Source: Hyphomicrobiales bacterium (GTDB lineage Bacteria; Pseudomonadota; Alphaproteobacteria; Rhizobiales; Kaistiaceae). From it: DNA of 46,404 nt. Both the position numbers and the translations under genes were made by a program. The stretch lies in the NCBI GenBank assembly GCA_024222895.1, contig JAAEOR010000979.1, positions 1-46,404 on the forward strand, written 5' to 3'. The notes beneath the pieces are model-generated. The model searched no databases. It had not been told where the DNA came from and was given only the letters and a program-made list of their open reading frames with translations. Of the stretch, positions 16,164 to 26,203 are shown in pieces (position 1 is the first letter of the stretch; each line of letters opens with the position of its first letter).

Positions 16164-18293
16164 TCAGCTCGCTGCGGTGGCCTCCGGCTTGATCTCTTCG
16201 CCGCTCTCCTGGTCGACCATCTTCATCGACAGGCGAACCTTGCCACGCTCGTCGAAGCCAAGCAGCTTGACCCAGACCTTGTCGCCCTCCTTGATGACGT
16301 CGGTGGTCTTGGCGACGCGGCCCTGCGCCAGCTGCGAGATGTGGACCAGACCGTCCCGGGCGCCGAAGAAATTGACGAACGCACCAAAATCGACGGTCTT
16401 GACCACGGTGCCTTGATAGATGACGCCCACCTCGGGTTCTGCTGTGATCGACTTGATCCAGTTCAGCGCCGCGGTGATCGCCTTGCCGTCGGCTGAGGCG
16501 ACTTTCACGGTGCCGTCGTCAGAGATGTCGATCTTGGCGCCGGTTTTCTCGACGATCTCCCGGATGACCTTGCCGCCGGTGCCGATCACGTCGCGGATCT
16601 TGTCGGTGGGGATATTGATCACTTCGATCCGCGGAGCATATTCGCCGAGTTCGGCCCTCGCCTCCGGAAGCGCCTTCGACATCTCGCCAAGAATGTGCAT
16701 GCGGCCATCCCGAGCCTGACCCAGGGCGACTTGCATGATCTCCTCGGTGATGCCCTGGATCTTGATGTCCATCTGCAGCGAAGTGATGCCTTCGGAGGAG
16801 CCGGCGACCTTGAAGTCCATGTCGCCGAGATGATCCTCGTCTCCGAGGATGTCGGACAGAACGGCGAATTCGCTGCCCTCCTTGATCAATCCCATGGCGA
16901 TACCGGCCACCGGACGCTTCAGCGGGACACCGGCGTCCATCAGCGACAACGACGTGCCGCAGACCGTCGCCATGGACGACGAGCCATTCGACTCGGTGAC
17001 CTCGGAAACGACCCGCACGGTGTAGGGAAACTCGTGGTGTGGCGGCAGGATCGGACGAACCGCCCGCCAGGCGAGCTTGCCGTGGCCAATTTCGCGACGA
17101 CCCGGCGAGCCGATCCGACCGGTCTCACCGACCGAATAAGGCGGAAAATTGTAGTGCAGCATGAAGGTCTCCTTGTAGGTTCCCTCCAATGCATCGACAA
17201 ACTGCTCGTCATCGCCGGTGCCGAGTGTCGCGACTGCCAACGCCTGGGTCTCACCCCGGGTAAACAGCGCCGAGCCATGCGTGCGGGGCAAGAGGCCAAC
17301 TTCCGCCACGATCGGGCGAACGGTCTTTCCATCGCGTCCGTCGATACGAACGCCGCGACTGAGGATGTCGCCGCGGACGATCGCTTTCTCGAGCTTCTTG
17401 AACATCGCGCCGATCAGTTGCGGCGACGGCGCACCCTCTGCACCCTCAGGCGCAAGCTCCTCGCGCAGCTTGTCGCGCACCGCGCCGATGGCCGCGTGTC
17501 GATCGGTTTTGGCGGCCACGGCATAAGCCTCACGAAGGTCGTTCTCGGCAATCCCCCGAACCTGCTCGTAGAGCGCTGAATTGTCGGCAACCGACACATC
17601 GCGCGGTGGCTTGGCGGCCCGCTCGGCCAAACGGACAATCGCGTCGATGACCGGCTGGAAGCCTTTGTGGCCCGCCATGACGGCTCCAAGCATCACCTCC
17701 TCGGACAATTCGTGCGCCTCCGACTCAACCATCAAGACCGCATCGCCGGTACCGGCAACGACCAGGTCGAGCTTCGACTCGGTCATCTCATCAATCTGCG
17801 GGTTGATGACGTAGTCACCGCCAATATAACCGACCCGAGCGCCACCGATCGGGCCCATGAACGGCAAGCCCGACAGAGTGAGCGCCGCCGAAGCGGCAAC
17901 CATCGCGACTATGTCGGGGTCGTTTTCGAGATCATGGCTGAGAACCGTCAGGATCACCTGGGTCTCGCATTTATAGCCATCAACAAACAGCGGGCGGATC
18001 GGGCGATCGATCAGTCGACAGGTGAGCGTCTCTTTCTCGTTGGGACGGCCCTCTCGCTTGAAAAAGCCACCGGGAATCTTGCCGGCGGCGAAGGTCTTCT
18101 CCTGATAGTTGACCGTTAGCGGAAAGAAGTCGATCCCAGACCGCTCCTCAGTGGCACCGACCACGGTGGCCAGCACCGACGTCTCGCCATAGGTGGCAAG
18201 GACAGCCCCGTCGGCCTGGCGGGCTATGCGCCCCGTCTCGAGCACGAGGGGGCGCCCGGCCCATTCAATTTCTTCACGTTGGACGTCAAACAT
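16164..18293 (-). CDS. pnp: polyribonucleotide nucleotidyltransferase (PNPase)
   Basis: Phosphorolytic 3'-5' exoribonuclease of the RNA degradosome, 709 residues, full length. Two RNase PH-like cores are present: the first has [20 protein letters not shown], the second [17 protein letters not shown] and the [12 protein letters not shown] segment. They are followed by a KH domain ([20 protein letters not shown]) and a C-terminal S1 domain ([20 protein letters not shown]). The GTGGKV loop of the KH domain is intact. The start at 18293 follows an AAAGGATG ribosome site. It is the last gene of the rpsO-pnp unit and ends at a strong terminator. Confidence 0.98.
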   Translation of the reverse strand: MFDVQREEIEWAGRPLVLETGRIARQADGAVLATYGETSVLATVVGATEERSGIDFFPLTVNYQEKTFAAGKIPGGFFKREGRPNEKETLTCRLIDRPIRPLFVDGYKCETQVILTVLSHDLENDPDIVAMVAASAALTLSGLPFMGPIGGARVGYIGGDYVINPQIDEMTESKLDLVVAGTGDAVLMVESEAHELSEEVMLGAVMAGHKGFQPVIDAIVRLAERAAKPPRDVSVADNSALYEQVRGIAENDLREAYAVAAKTDRHAAIGAVRDKLREELAPEGAEGAPSPQLIGAMFKKLEKAIVRGDILSRGVRIDGRDGKTVRPIVAEVGLLPRTHGSALFTRGETQALAVATLGTGDDEQFVDALEGTYKETFMLHYNFPPYSVGETGRIGSPGRREIGHGKLAWRAVRPILPPHHEFPYTVRVVSEVTESNGSSSMATVCGTSLSLMDAGVPLKRPVAGIAMGLIKEGSEFAVLSDILGDEDHLGDMDFKVAGSSEGITSLQMDIKIQGITEEIMQVALGQARDGRMHILGEMSKALPEARAELGEYAPRIEVINIPTDKIRDVIGTGGKVIREIVEKTGAKIDISDDGTVKVASADGKAITAALNWIKSITAEPEVGVIYQGTVVKTVDFGAFVNFFGARDGLVHISQLAQGRVAKTTDVIKEGDKVWVKLLGFDERGKVRLSMKMVDQESGEEIKPEATAAS

Positions 18294-18447
18294 GGTTCAT
18301 CCTTTCATAGGTGGCCGTGACGCACCGATGAGCCATGGACAAGACGGCAAGAGGCTCTCGCGGCGAAAGGGCGAAAGCATCTGGCGATCCTGCCATGGCC
18401 TCTTTGCGGTCACGCAATTCACGCGACGGCCCCATGCCGCCGCGCGG

Positions 18448-18464
18448 GCGGCGCTTAGCGCCGC
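18448..18464 (-). other. hairpin spanning the rpsO stop codon
   Basis: GCGGCGC and GCGCCGC pair perfectly around the rpsO TAA stop codon, followed by further GC-rich inverted sequence. Without a T-run it may be an RNA-processing or partial termination element between rpsO and pnp, as the equivalent gap is in E. coli. This is inference. Confidence 0.4.
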
Positions 18465-18724
18465 AAACCGAGCCGACCGATCAACTCGCGGTAGCGGCCT
18501 GAATCGACATTGTTGAGATAATCGAGAAGCCTGCGTCGCTGGCTGACCAGCTTCAGAAGACCACGCCGGGAGTGGTTATCCTTGGCATGGGACTTGAAAT
18601 GCTCGGTCAGGTTGGCGATCCGCTCAGAGAGGATCGCGATCTGCACTTCGGTAGACCCGGTATCACCGGGTCGGGAAGCATATTCTTCGATGAGCGCCTG
18701 TTTGCGCTCTGCTGTTATCGACAT
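18455..18724 (-). CDS. rpsO: 30S ribosomal protein S15
   Basis: The 89-residue protein has the exact usual length of S15, which binds the central domain of 16S rRNA. Family positions are all present: [15 protein letters not shown], the conserved HxxDxxSRRGL turn as [20 protein letters not shown], and LLDYLNN. ATG 18724 is used because AAAGGA precedes it and family members begin there; an upstream in-frame start at 18748 would add eight atypical residues. Order with truB upstream and pnp downstream is the classic bacterial arrangement. Confidence 0.98.
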   Translation of the reverse strand: MSITAERKQALIEEYASRPGDTGSTEVQIAILSERIANLTEHFKSHAKDNHSRRGLLKLVSQRRRLLDYLNNVDSGRYRELIGRLGLRR

Positions 18725-19031
18725 CAGGCATCCTTTCTGCTGAGCCAACAGACCGAGTGTCCGCCGGCGGGAACGGCCGGTGCCGGGATGTCGTCCAGCA
18801 CGGTCGAGGATTTCGCCCGGACCCCAGCCATTTCAGGCGTGCAAGGCACCGAGCGGGCGGACTATGGCCTAAAGGCAAACGAAATACCAGCAAAATGCTG
18901 CACTGCGCAAATAGAGGGTTGCCGGTGGTTTTCAAGCATCAACATTCGATATCGTAGCCAGTTTGCTGTTTTTCCAGCGCTCGACGGGGCGCCCGTCACG
19001 ACGACCGATCTCGCAACACCGCTTGATCCTG
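18725..19031 (-). other. 307-bp truB-rpsO intergenic region
   Basis: No gene is evident. It should hold the rpsO-pnp promoter: a TTGAAA (complement of 18930-18935) lies 16 bp from TATTTG (complement of 18908-18913), which is a weak match. The long leader between this point and rpsO could house S15 autoregulation, but I see no clear pseudoknot by eye. Confidence 0.3.
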
Positions 19032-19952
19032 TCATGAATGACGGAATACGCGGCGGGGGTGGAATTCGCCCTGTGCGACTTCGCCAAGAGCGATTGTCCG
19101 GCCCGCTTCCGTCGCATGCGCCGGACCGTCCGGCGTCGGCGTCGCGCCACGGACCAGAACGGCTCGGCCGCGCATGACATCGGCGGCATCGTTGCGGCCA
19201 AGCGCGACTTCCGGCAGGTCGGCCAGGGCTGCTCCGATCGGCTGCAACAGGACGTCGAGACTGTCGGCGGGCCCCGCCTCGCGGGCTGTGATCAACGCCT
19301 CGAGCGTCACGGCCCCGCTTTCCACGAACGGGCCTACCGCGCCTCGCCGCAGCTCGACGACATGGCCGCGGGTCTCAAGATCCCGACCGAGGTCGCGCGC
19401 CAGGGCCCGCACGTAAGTGCCCTTGCCGCATTCCGCCTCGAACACCGCGTGATCCTTGTCGGGAACGTCGATCAGGGTCAGCCGATGAACGACAACCGGA
19501 CGCTCCTCCAGTTCAACCGCTGCTCCTTCTCGGGCAAGATCATAGGCACGATTGCCGTCGACCTTGATTGCCGAGAAGGCGGGCGGCCTCTGCATGATCT
19601 CGCCGGTGAATCGGCCCAGCGCCGCAATGATCGCCTCCCGCTCCGGGCGTCCCTCGACCGTCGAGGTGACCGTACCGTGGGAATCGTCCGTGTCCGTCTC
19701 GGAGCCCCATTGAACCGTGAACCGGTAGAGCTTGCGGCTGTCCTGGACGAACGGCACGGTCTTGGTCGCATCGCCGAGGGCAATGGGCAGGATACCGGAG
19801 GCGAGAGGATCGAGCGTTCCGGCATGCCCGGCCTTGGCGGCGTCGAACATACGCTTGACCGAGGCGACCGCCGCCGTCGATGTCTGCCCGACGGCCTTGT
19901 CGAGACACACCCAGCCGGAAACAGCACGGCCCTTCGGTTTACGACGCGCCAT
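19032..19952 (-). CDS. truB: tRNA pseudouridine-55 synthase
   Basis: Makes pseudouridine 55 in the T-loop of tRNAs. The 306-residue protein carries the catalytic aspartate in GHAGTLDPLASG (Asp48, the same position as in E. coli TruB), followed by SETDTDDSHG and KVDGNRAYDLAREG. The C-terminal PUA-like end (AVLVRG, LGEVAQGEFHPRRVF) is also present. It starts five bases after the rbfA stop (19958), so it is in the rimP-to-truB operon. Confidence 0.97.
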   Translation of the reverse strand: MARRKPKGRAVSGWVCLDKAVGQTSTAAVASVKRMFDAAKAGHAGTLDPLASGILPIALGDATKTVPFVQDSRKLYRFTVQWGSETDTDDSHGTVTSTVEGRPEREAIIAALGRFTGEIMQRPPAFSAIKVDGNRAYDLAREGAAVELEERPVVVHRLTLIDVPDKDHAVFEAECGKGTYVRALARDLGRDLETRGHVVELRRGAVGPFVESGAVTLEALITAREAGPADSLDVLLQPIGAALADLPEVALGRNDAADVMRGRAVLVRGATPTPDGPAHATEAGRTIALGEVAQGEFHPRRVFRHS

Positions 19953-19957
19953 GCCGG

Positions 19958-20347
19958 TTACTCATCCACCCCGAGGTCACGCTTGACGGCCGGGTCCCGT
20001 AGCAGCGTCTCGATCCGGTCGCTTTCGTCGAAAGACGGGTCGAGACGAAACCGAAGGTCGGGCGCATAGCGCAACTTGACCCGCCTGGCGACATCGCCGC
20101 GCAGGTATTTCCTGTTGCGATCGAAGGCCTTGACCACGTCCCTGCCGTCCTTGCCGCCAAGCGGCATGACGAACGCCGTCGCGATCTTCAGGTCCGGACT
20201 CATGCGAACCTCCGAAACCGTAATGACGTGCCCTTCGAGCGCCGGATCATGGACCTCACCGCGCTGAAGAATGTCCGCCAGGGCGTGCCGGATCAGTTCG
20301 CCAACACGAAGCTGACGCTGCGATGGAGGCGAACCAGCGCTCCTCAC
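19958..20347 (-). CDS. rbfA: 30S ribosome-binding factor A
   Basis: Small KH-like protein needed for late 30S maturation and cold adaptation. The 129-residue product shows [19 protein letters not shown] at the N-terminus and [20 protein letters not shown] in the core, diagnostic for RbfA. The C-terminus contains [20 protein letters not shown], also conserved. The only reasonable start is GTG 20347, with a weak ribosome site. A 229-bp gap without recognisable genes separates it from infB upstream. Confidence 0.96.
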   Translation of the reverse strand: MRSAGSPPSQRQLRVGELIRHALADILQRGEVHDPALEGHVITVSEVRMSPDLKIATAFVMPLGGKDGRDVVKAFDRNRKYLRGDVARRVKLRYAPDLRFRLDPSFDESDRIETLLRDPAVKRDLGVDE

Positions 20348-20576
20348 GATGTGCTCATTCCAAATTCATCCATCTTCGTTCCGAAGGTTTCTCGGCGACG
20401 ACGAACCCTATCGCAGTCATCGCGCCTGCTCTCCTCGGAGGAGCGCCTATCCCGCTGCCGTCACGCCCGGACAAACAGCAGGCGACCGCGTTGACCACCC
20501 ACCGACTCCGCGGCGAACAAGGTCTTTCCCGTCTTTCGGACTCGACCGCGCCTCAGGACACCGAACAATCCCGAGG

Positions 20577-23147
20577 CTACAGGGTCCGCGCAATCTCCTC
20601 GACGCGGTAACATTCGATGACGTCACCGACCCGCATGTCCTCGTATTTCTCGAAAGCCATGCCGCATTCCTGACCGGAAGGCACTTCGCGCACTTCGTCC
20701 TTGAAGCGCTTGAGGGTCGATAGCTTGCCTTCGTGGATAACCACATCGTCGCGAATGAGCCGCACACCGGCACCGCGCTCGACAGAGCCATCCGTCACTC
20801 TGCAGCCGGCAACCTTGCCAACCTTGGAGATGTTGAAGACCTCGAGGATCTCGGCATTGCCAAGCATTGTCTCCCGCCGTTCCGGCGACAGCATGCCTGA
20901 CATCGCGGCTTTCACATCATCAACCAGATCATAGATGATGTTGTAGTAACGAATCTCGATCCCGTCCCGCTCGGCCGCGCTACGCGCCTGGGCGTTGGCA
21001 CGAACGTTGAAACCGATGATCGCCGCGTCGGACGTGGCGGCGAGCGTGACGTCGGACTCGATCACACCACCGACGCCCGAATGGATAACCCGAGCCGCGA
21101 CCTCGTCCGTTCCGAGGTTCTCCAACGCATGTCGGATCGCCTCGACCGAACCTTGCACGTCGGCCTTGATCACCAACGGGAAGACCTTCTGGCCGTCGGT
21201 TTGCAACAGGTTCATCATCTCGGCCAGGGAACCACGCGATCCGGTGAGTTTGGCTTGCGCCTTCTCACGCTTCTGGCGGGCTCGGTACTCCGTCACTTCG
21301 CGGGCGCGAGCCTCCGTCTCGACGACGGCAAAGCGGTCACCCGCTTCCGGCGCGCCCTGGAAACCGAGCACCTCAACCGGCATTGCCGGCACAGCATCGT
21401 CCACCGGGTTGCCATGATCGTCGATCAGCGCCCGAACCTTGCCCCATTCGGCACCGGCGACCAGAATGTCGCCAACGTGTAGCGTTCCCCGCTGAACCAG
21501 AACGGTCGCAACAACGCCGCGACCCCGGTCCAGCCTGGCCTCAACCACGGTGCCTTCCGCCTCGCGATCGCGGCTGGCTTTGAGTTCGAGGACTTCGGCC
21601 TGGAGCAGAATTGTCTCCAACAGCTTGTCGAGATTGGTCCCTTCCGTTGCCGACACTTCGACGTCGAGGACCTCGCCACCCATCGACTCGACAAACACTT
21701 CGTGTTGCAGGAGTTCAGTCCGGACCCGGTTGGCATCAGAATCCGGCTTGTCGATCTTGTTGACCGCCACAATGATCGGAACTTCTGCCGCCTTGGCGTG
21801 ATTGATGGCCTCGATCGTCTGCGGCATCACACCGTCGTCTGCGGCAACGACGAGGACCACGACATCGGTCACCTTGGCACCACGGGCGCGCATGGCAGTG
21901 AACGCGGCGTGGCCCGGGGTGTCGATGAACGTCACCTTCTGCCCGCCCTGCTCCACCTGATAGGCACCGATGTGCTGGGTGATGCCGCCGGCCTCACCGG
22001 AAACGACATCTGCGTTGCGGATTGCATCGAGCAGCGAAGTCTTTCCGTGGTCGACGTGACCCATGATCGTTACGACCGCCGGACGTGGATCCAACTCGCC
22101 GGCATCATCCGTGCTCGCAAACAAACCTTCCTCGACATCGGACTCAGCGACGCGACGTACGGCATGGCCCATTTCTTCGGCGATCAGCTGGGCCGTATCG
22201 CCGTCGATTATGTCGCTGGCTTGCACCAAGTTACCCTGTTTCATCATGACTTTGATCACCTCGACAACACGCTGGGCCATCCGGTTGGCCAGCTCCTGAA
22301 TGGTGATCGTTTCCGGGATCACGACGTCGCGAACGATCTTCTCGCGGGGCACCTGTTCGTGGGATCGCGCACGTTCGCGTTCCCGCCGGCGGCGTATCGA
22401 GGCGAGAGAGCGCGCCCGCTCGGTATCGTCGAGGGCATTGGAAAGCGTCAGCTTGCCGCGCCGGCGTTCTTCGGTTCGCTTTGCCGGACGCGGTTCCGAC
22501 GGACTCTTGGTCTTGATGCGACCGCGCAGGGCTCCAGTCCGATCGGTGTCGCCCGCCGGTTCCTTGGCCGGCCGCGCCCGGCTGGGTGTTAGTTCGGCCG
22601 CGGGCGGCGGCATCTCCTCGCCAAGGCGCTCACGCGCGGTATCCTCGGCCCGCGCGCGCGCCGCCTCTTCGGCCTGACGGCGGGCATCCTCCTCAGTCTG
22701 GCGGCGCTCCGCCTCGGCCCGCTCGGATGCGATGCGGGCCGAATCCGCCACCCGGCGCTTTGCCTCGTCCTCGGCGACTTTTCGTTCCTCGGCCTCGCGG
22801 ACCTTGGCGCCGGCAAGAGCCTTGGCCCTGGCGTCAATCTCATCGTCGGAAAGCTGGCGCAGGACCAGACCGGCCTGCGGTTCGGAGGCAAGTGCTTCGT
22901 CGACCGCCGGCGCGGCAGCGACAGCGGCAACGGCCGGTTCGGCCGGGCGGGCGGGCGCTACTTCCGGCTTGGTTTCTCCTGGCACGACGATGCGCCGCTT
23001 CTTTCGCTCGACCTGAACGGTGTTCGTCCGGCCGTGTGAAAAGCTCTGTCGCACGGTGTCCCGCTCGACATTGCCGCGTTTCAGCGTCAGCGTCTTCTTG
23101 GGTGCGACGGATATCGTCTTTTCGCCGCTGTTTCTGGTCTCTGTCAT
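20577..23147 (-). CDS. infB: translation initiation factor IF-2
   Basis: GTPase that delivers initiator tRNA to the 30S subunit. In this 856-residue form an N-terminal IF2-associated segment ([13 protein letters not shown]) is followed by a long charged Ala/Glu/Arg-rich linker. A second IF2 N-domain ([12 protein letters not shown]) begins near residue 280. The G domain has GHVDHGKT (363-370), DTPGHAAF and NKIDKPD, followed by domains II to IV ending in a C2 fMet-tRNA-binding barrel ([20 protein letters not shown]). It starts six bases after the ylxR stop. Length and order are normal for Alphaproteobacteria. Confidence 0.98.
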   Translation of the reverse strand: MTETRNSGEKTISVAPKKTLTLKRGNVERDTVRQSFSHGRTNTVQVERKKRRIVVPGETKPEVAPARPAEPAVAAVAAAPAVDEALASEPQAGLVLRQLSDDEIDARAKALAGAKVREAEERKVAEDEAKRRVADSARIASERAEAERRQTEEDARRQAEEAARARAEDTARERLGEEMPPPAAELTPSRARPAKEPAGDTDRTGALRGRIKTKSPSEPRPAKRTEERRRGKLTLSNALDDTERARSLASIRRRRERERARSHEQVPREKIVRDVVIPETITIQELANRMAQRVVEVIKVMMKQGNLVQASDIIDGDTAQLIAEEMGHAVRRVAESDVEEGLFASTDDAGELDPRPAVVTIMGHVDHGKTSLLDAIRNADVVSGEAGGITQHIGAYQVEQGGQKVTFIDTPGHAAFTAMRARGAKVTDVVVLVVAADDGVMPQTIEAINHAKAAEVPIIVAVNKIDKPDSDANRVRTELLQHEVFVESMGGEVLDVEVSATEGTNLDKLLETILLQAEVLELKASRDREAEGTVVEARLDRGRGVVATVLVQRGTLHVGDILVAGAEWGKVRALIDDHGNPVDDAVPAMPVEVLGFQGAPEAGDRFAVVETEARAREVTEYRARQKREKAQAKLTGSRGSLAEMMNLLQTDGQKVFPLVIKADVQGSVEAIRHALENLGTDEVAARVIHSGVGGVIESDVTLAATSDAAIIGFNVRANAQARSAAERDGIEIRYYNIIYDLVDDVKAAMSGMLSPERRETMLGNAEILEVFNISKVGKVAGCRVTDGSVERGAGVRLIRDDVVIHEGKLSTLKRFKDEVREVPSGQECGMAFEKYEDMRVGDVIECYRVEEIARTL

Positions 23148-23153
23148 CTATTC

Positions 23154-23819
23154 CTATGATCCCGCAGACACTTCGCTCGGCTCAACCGCCAGGCTACCGA
23201 GTTCCCCAACACCCCTGTCCTCGCCAATGAACTCGGCAAGGCTTCGGATACGCTGCAGCACGTTGGCGCCGGCCGATCCGGCAAGCAATGCAGCATGTAT
23301 CACATGTGGTTGGCCGAATGCCAAACTCAATTCCTCCAACGTGAACGTCCGGACAACCGGCAGATCGTTCGCCGCCTCGCCATAGTGGCGCCGAACAGCG
23401 GCGCCGATCTTGGCCACTCCGTCACGGCTAGCCGTATCGGCATGGATCACCGCAATCACCGACTTTGTCGCCAGGGCGCTCTCGACCTTGGTGAAACCGG
23501 TCACGACAGCACCCGCCTTGCGGGCCAGCGACAGCGCCGCGGTCGCCGCGTCACGAAGGCGGTCGCCCACACGATCAGCCAAATCAGGGGCGGCAGCCGC
23601 CGAACCACCCAGCCCGCGCCGAAACAACTGCTTGCGCACCGCCTGTCTGACGTGTTCGGCATCGGCGGTCACCCACACCCCCCGGCCGGGCAGCCGTCGA
23701 CGCAGATCGGCGACGACATCACCATCGGGCGCAGCGACAAACCGGATCAACCGCTCGACCGGTTCAACCCGCCGCGTGACGATACATGTTCGCGTCGTTT
23801 CTTGCTCGCGGCGCGCCAT
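23154..23819 (-). CDS. ylxR: YlxR-type RNA-binding protein fused to an L7Ae-like domain
   Basis: The 221-residue protein has an N-terminal YlxR (DUF448) domain with RTCIVTRR and the PGRGVWV turn. Its C-terminal half (ALSLARKAGAVVTGF onward) is a ribosomal L7Ae-like fold. This fusion is common in Alphaproteobacteria. YlxR homologues bind RNA and have been reported as nucleoid- or RNase P-associated regulators. Its location between nusA and infB is nearly universal. It starts 14 bases after the nusA stop. The function in this lineage is not established. Confidence 0.92.
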   Translation of the reverse strand: MARREQETTRTCIVTRRVEPVERLIRFVAAPDGDVVADLRRRLPGRGVWVTADAEHVRQAVRKQLFRRGLGGSAAAAPDLADRVGDRLRDAATAALSLARKAGAVVTGFTKVESALATKSVIAVIHADTASRDGVAKIGAAVRRHYGEAANDLPVVRTFTLEELSLAFGQPHVIHAALLAGSAGANVLQRIRSLAEFIGEDRGVGELGSLAVEPSEVSAGS

Positions 23820-23833
23820 TCCCGCTCCTTCCG

Positions 23834-25456
23834 TTATCCCTCGACCGGCGCGTCATCCGCAGCTTCGGCTGCCTCGGCCTCGACCTCTTCGGCCGCGGCT
23901 TGAAGGTCGGCCTCAGTGATCCAGCCGGCTTTGATCCGCGCCTGCATGATCATGGTCTCGGCCTCGGCGCGCGACAGATCGAAGCCGTCAAGGGCGCCAG
24001 CAAAGCGCGTCACTTCACCATCCTCGCGTTCCACCCAACCGACCAGATCGTCGGGAACGCAGCCCGCAAAATCCTCAACGGTCTTGATATCCGCCTTGCC
24101 AAGCACAACCAGCGCGGCGGTCGTCACGCCGTCGATTTCCTTCAACCCATCCTCGACACCGAGGGCCTTGCGCTCCGCATCCTGTTCAGCCTCGACAGCG
24201 GCCAGGTACTCGCGAGCCCGGCTCTGCAGCTCGCTTGCCGTTTCCTCGTCGAAGCCCTCGATCGATGCGATCTCGCCAAGTTCGACAAAGGCAATCTCCG
24301 ACACGGAAACAAATCCCTCCGAAGCCAGCAGCTGACCGACTACCTCGTCGACGTCGAGCGCTTCAATAAACAGGGCGCTTCGCTCGAGGAATTCCTTCTG
24401 ACGGCGCTCGGATTCTTCCTGCTCGGTGAGGATATCGATGTCCCAGCCGGTCAGTTGCGAAGCGAGCCTGACATTCTGGCCGCGCCGGCCGATAGCAAGC
24501 GACAGCTGATCGTCGGGAACGACAACCTCGATCCGCTCGGCATCCTCGTCGAGGACCACCTTGGCGACTTCGGCAGGCTGCAAAGCGTTCACGATGAACG
24601 TCGCGGCATCCTGCGACCACGGGATGATGTCGATCTTTTCACCCTGTAATTCATTCACCACCGCCTGGACGCGGCTGCCGCGCATGCCGACACAGGCACC
24701 CACCGGATCAATAGACGAGTCTCTTGAGATCACCGCGATCTTGGCGCGGCTGCCGGGGTCGCGCGCGACCGACTTGACCTCGATGATGCCGTCATAGATC
24801 TCCGGCACCTCCTGGGCGAACAACTTTGCCATGAATTGGGGATGGGTACGCGACATAAAGATCTGGGGACCGCGCTGCTCTCGCCGAACGTCGTAGATGT
24901 AGGCGCGCACCCGATCACCATAGCGGAACGTTTCACGCGGGATCAGCTCGTCACGACGGACGATCGCCTCGCCGCGTCCGAGGTCGACGACGACATTGCC
25001 GTATTCGACCCGCTTGACCTGGCCGTTGACGATCTCGCCGATACGGTCCTTGAACTCGTCATACTGCCGGTCGCGCTCGGCTTCCCGCACTTTCTGCACA
25101 ATGACCTGTTTGGCCGACTGAGCAGCAATCCGCCCAAAGTCCATCGGCGGCAGCGGCTCGGCGATGAAATCCCCGACTTGGGCGGCCGGATTGCGATGGC
25201 GGGCATCGGCCAGGGCGATCTCGGTCGCCGGGTTCTCGATCGCCTCAACCACTTGCAACAGGCGCTGCAACTTGATTTCGCCGGTCTTTCCGTTGATCTC
25301 GGCACGCACGTCGGTCTCCGACCCGTAACGAGATCGTGCCGCCTTCTGGATCGCATCCTCCATGGCGGTGACAACAATCATGCGGTCGATCGCTTTCTCG
25401 CGGGCGACCGCGTCGGCAATTTGCAGCAGCTCTAGTCGGTTGGCGCTCACGGCCAT
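23834..25456 (-). CDS. nusA: transcription termination/antitermination factor NusA
   Basis: RNA-polymerase-binding factor of 540 residues. The N-terminal polymerase-binding domain (about 1-125) leads into an S1 domain (GEIVNGQVKRVEYGNVVVDL). Two KH domains follow (DPVGACVGMRGSRVQAVVNE; then QLSLAIGRRGQNVRLASQL), and the C-terminus has two helix-hairpin-helix acidic repeats and a Glu/Ala-rich tail. ATG 25456 (MAVSANRLELLQIAD) sits behind a GGAGAC site; an in-frame start at 25543 would lie inside rimP. NusA may feed back on its own operon through the hairpin ahead of rimP (inference; autoregulation is known in E. coli). Confidence 0.98.
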   Translation of the reverse strand: MAVSANRLELLQIADAVAREKAIDRMIVVTAMEDAIQKAARSRYGSETDVRAEINGKTGEIKLQRLLQVVEAIENPATEIALADARHRNPAAQVGDFIAEPLPPMDFGRIAAQSAKQVIVQKVREAERDRQYDEFKDRIGEIVNGQVKRVEYGNVVVDLGRGEAIVRRDELIPRETFRYGDRVRAYIYDVRREQRGPQIFMSRTHPQFMAKLFAQEVPEIYDGIIEVKSVARDPGSRAKIAVISRDSSIDPVGACVGMRGSRVQAVVNELQGEKIDIIPWSQDAATFIVNALQPAEVAKVVLDEDAERIEVVVPDDQLSLAIGRRGQNVRLASQLTGWDIDILTEQEESERRQKEFLERSALFIEALDVDEVVGQLLASEGFVSVSEIAFVELGEIASIEGFDEETASELQSRAREYLAAVEAEQDAERKALGVEDGLKEIDGVTTAALVVLGKADIKTVEDFAGCVPDDLVGWVEREDGEVTRFAGALDGFDLSRAEAETMIMQARIKAGWITEADLQAAAEEVEAEAAEAADDAPVEG

Positions 25457-25472
25457 GGTGTGTCTCCGTTGA

Positions 25473-26045
25473 TCAGTGAGGTGACGCCGATCCGGCGTCG
25501 GACGAACTGGGCAGGCCGCCGAGCGAATCGCGAACAAGCGCATCCGTCAGCACCAGCTTGGCTTCGCGGATATCGCGAAGCGGTAGTCGGACCGTCGTTT
25601 CTCCCTCGAAGGGCGTCGTCAGCTCGACGCGGGTCGAACCGTCTTCGACCCCGGCAAGCGTGCCGCGAAAGCGTTTGCGGCCCGAGATCGGTTGAGCAAG
25701 CTCGATCTTGGCGAGATGGCCGGCCCATCGTTCAAAATCGGTGCGACGGACCAGGGGTCGGTCAATTCCGGGCGACGAAACTTCCAGGTGATAGGCAGTG
25801 TCAACAGGATCTTCGACGTCGAGGGCCGGGGACAGATCCCGCGACAACCGCTCGCAATCGTCCACCGTCATCGTGCCGTCGGGGCGCTCCGCCATGATCT
25901 GAAGCGTGCTCCCGTTCAGCGCCGACAGCTTGACACGCACGAGGCGGTAGCCGAGATCGCGGATCGGCGGCTCAACAATATGCGCTATTCGGGCTTCGAG
26001 CCCCGTCTCCGTGACGATCCGCGGCTCGCTCTTGTCTTCGGACAA
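25473..26045 (-). CDS. rimP: ribosome maturation factor RimP
   Basis: 30S assembly factor of 190 residues. Conserved features are [17 protein letters not shown] at the N-terminus, the [18 protein letters not shown] block, [14 protein letters not shown] and the C-terminal Sm-like [11 protein letters not shown] strand. I place the start at TTG 26045 because AAGGGAAC lies six to seven bases upstream and the protein then begins at the usual point. No ATG exists in a sensible position, and longer in-frame extensions would run into the leader and IS relic. It is the first gene of the operon with nusA (16 bp downstream). Confidence 0.93.
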   Translation of the reverse strand: MSEDKSEPRIVTETGLEARIAHIVEPPIRDLGYRLVRVKLSALNGSTLQIMAERPDGTMTVDDCERLSRDLSPALDVEDPVDTAYHLEVSSPGIDRPLVRRTDFERWAGHLAKIELAQPISGRKRFRGTLAGVEDGSTRVELTTPFEGETTVRLPLRDIREAKLVLTDALVRDSLGGLPSSSDAGSASPH

Positions 26046-26080
26046 GCCAGTTCCCTTTTCCCAACCGGTCGCCGGGTAAC

Positions 26081-26110
26081 AAAAAAGAGCGGGTCCGGCC
26101 GGGCCCACTC
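26081..26110 (-). terminator. candidate attenuator/terminator in the rimP-nusA leader
   Basis: On the minus strand GAGTGGG (complement of 26104-26110) pairs with CCCGCTC (complement of 26087-26093), followed immediately by six T residues. It lies between the inferred promoter (26147-26174) and the rimP start 36 bases away. It therefore acts before the first gene of its own operon, the layout expected of an attenuator. Confidence 0.65.
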
Positions 26111-26146
26111 TCCAACGAATACCGATCGTTTGAGATAACAGGCCGG

Positions 26147-26174
26147 ATATAATCTCCCCGCACGGCAAACGCAA
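26147..26174 (-). promoter_or_regulatory. candidate promoter of the rimP-nusA-infB operon
   Basis: A minus-strand TTGCGT (complement of 26169-26174) and TTATAT (complement of 26147-26152) are spaced 16 bp apart. The -35 ends exactly where the left target duplication of the IS relic begins, so the insertion left the core promoter intact. Confidence 0.5.
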
Positions 26175-26192
26175 GGCCAATGGATGGCGCGC
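26175..26192. repeat. left target-site duplication of the IS relic
   Basis: GGCCAATGGATGGCGCGC matches 26652-26669 in 17 of 18 positions. It is followed by an extra 11 bp that complete a tandem duplication (ATGGCGCGCTA at 26184-26194, ATGGCGCGCTG at 26195-26205) before the element's TGTCG end. Confidence 0.75.
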
Positions 26193-26203
26193 TAATGGCG
26201 CGC

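Noticed and set aside
19038-20069. A 343-codon plus-strand open frame.
   Set aside because: It is antisense to truB, whose catalytic motif is unmistakable.
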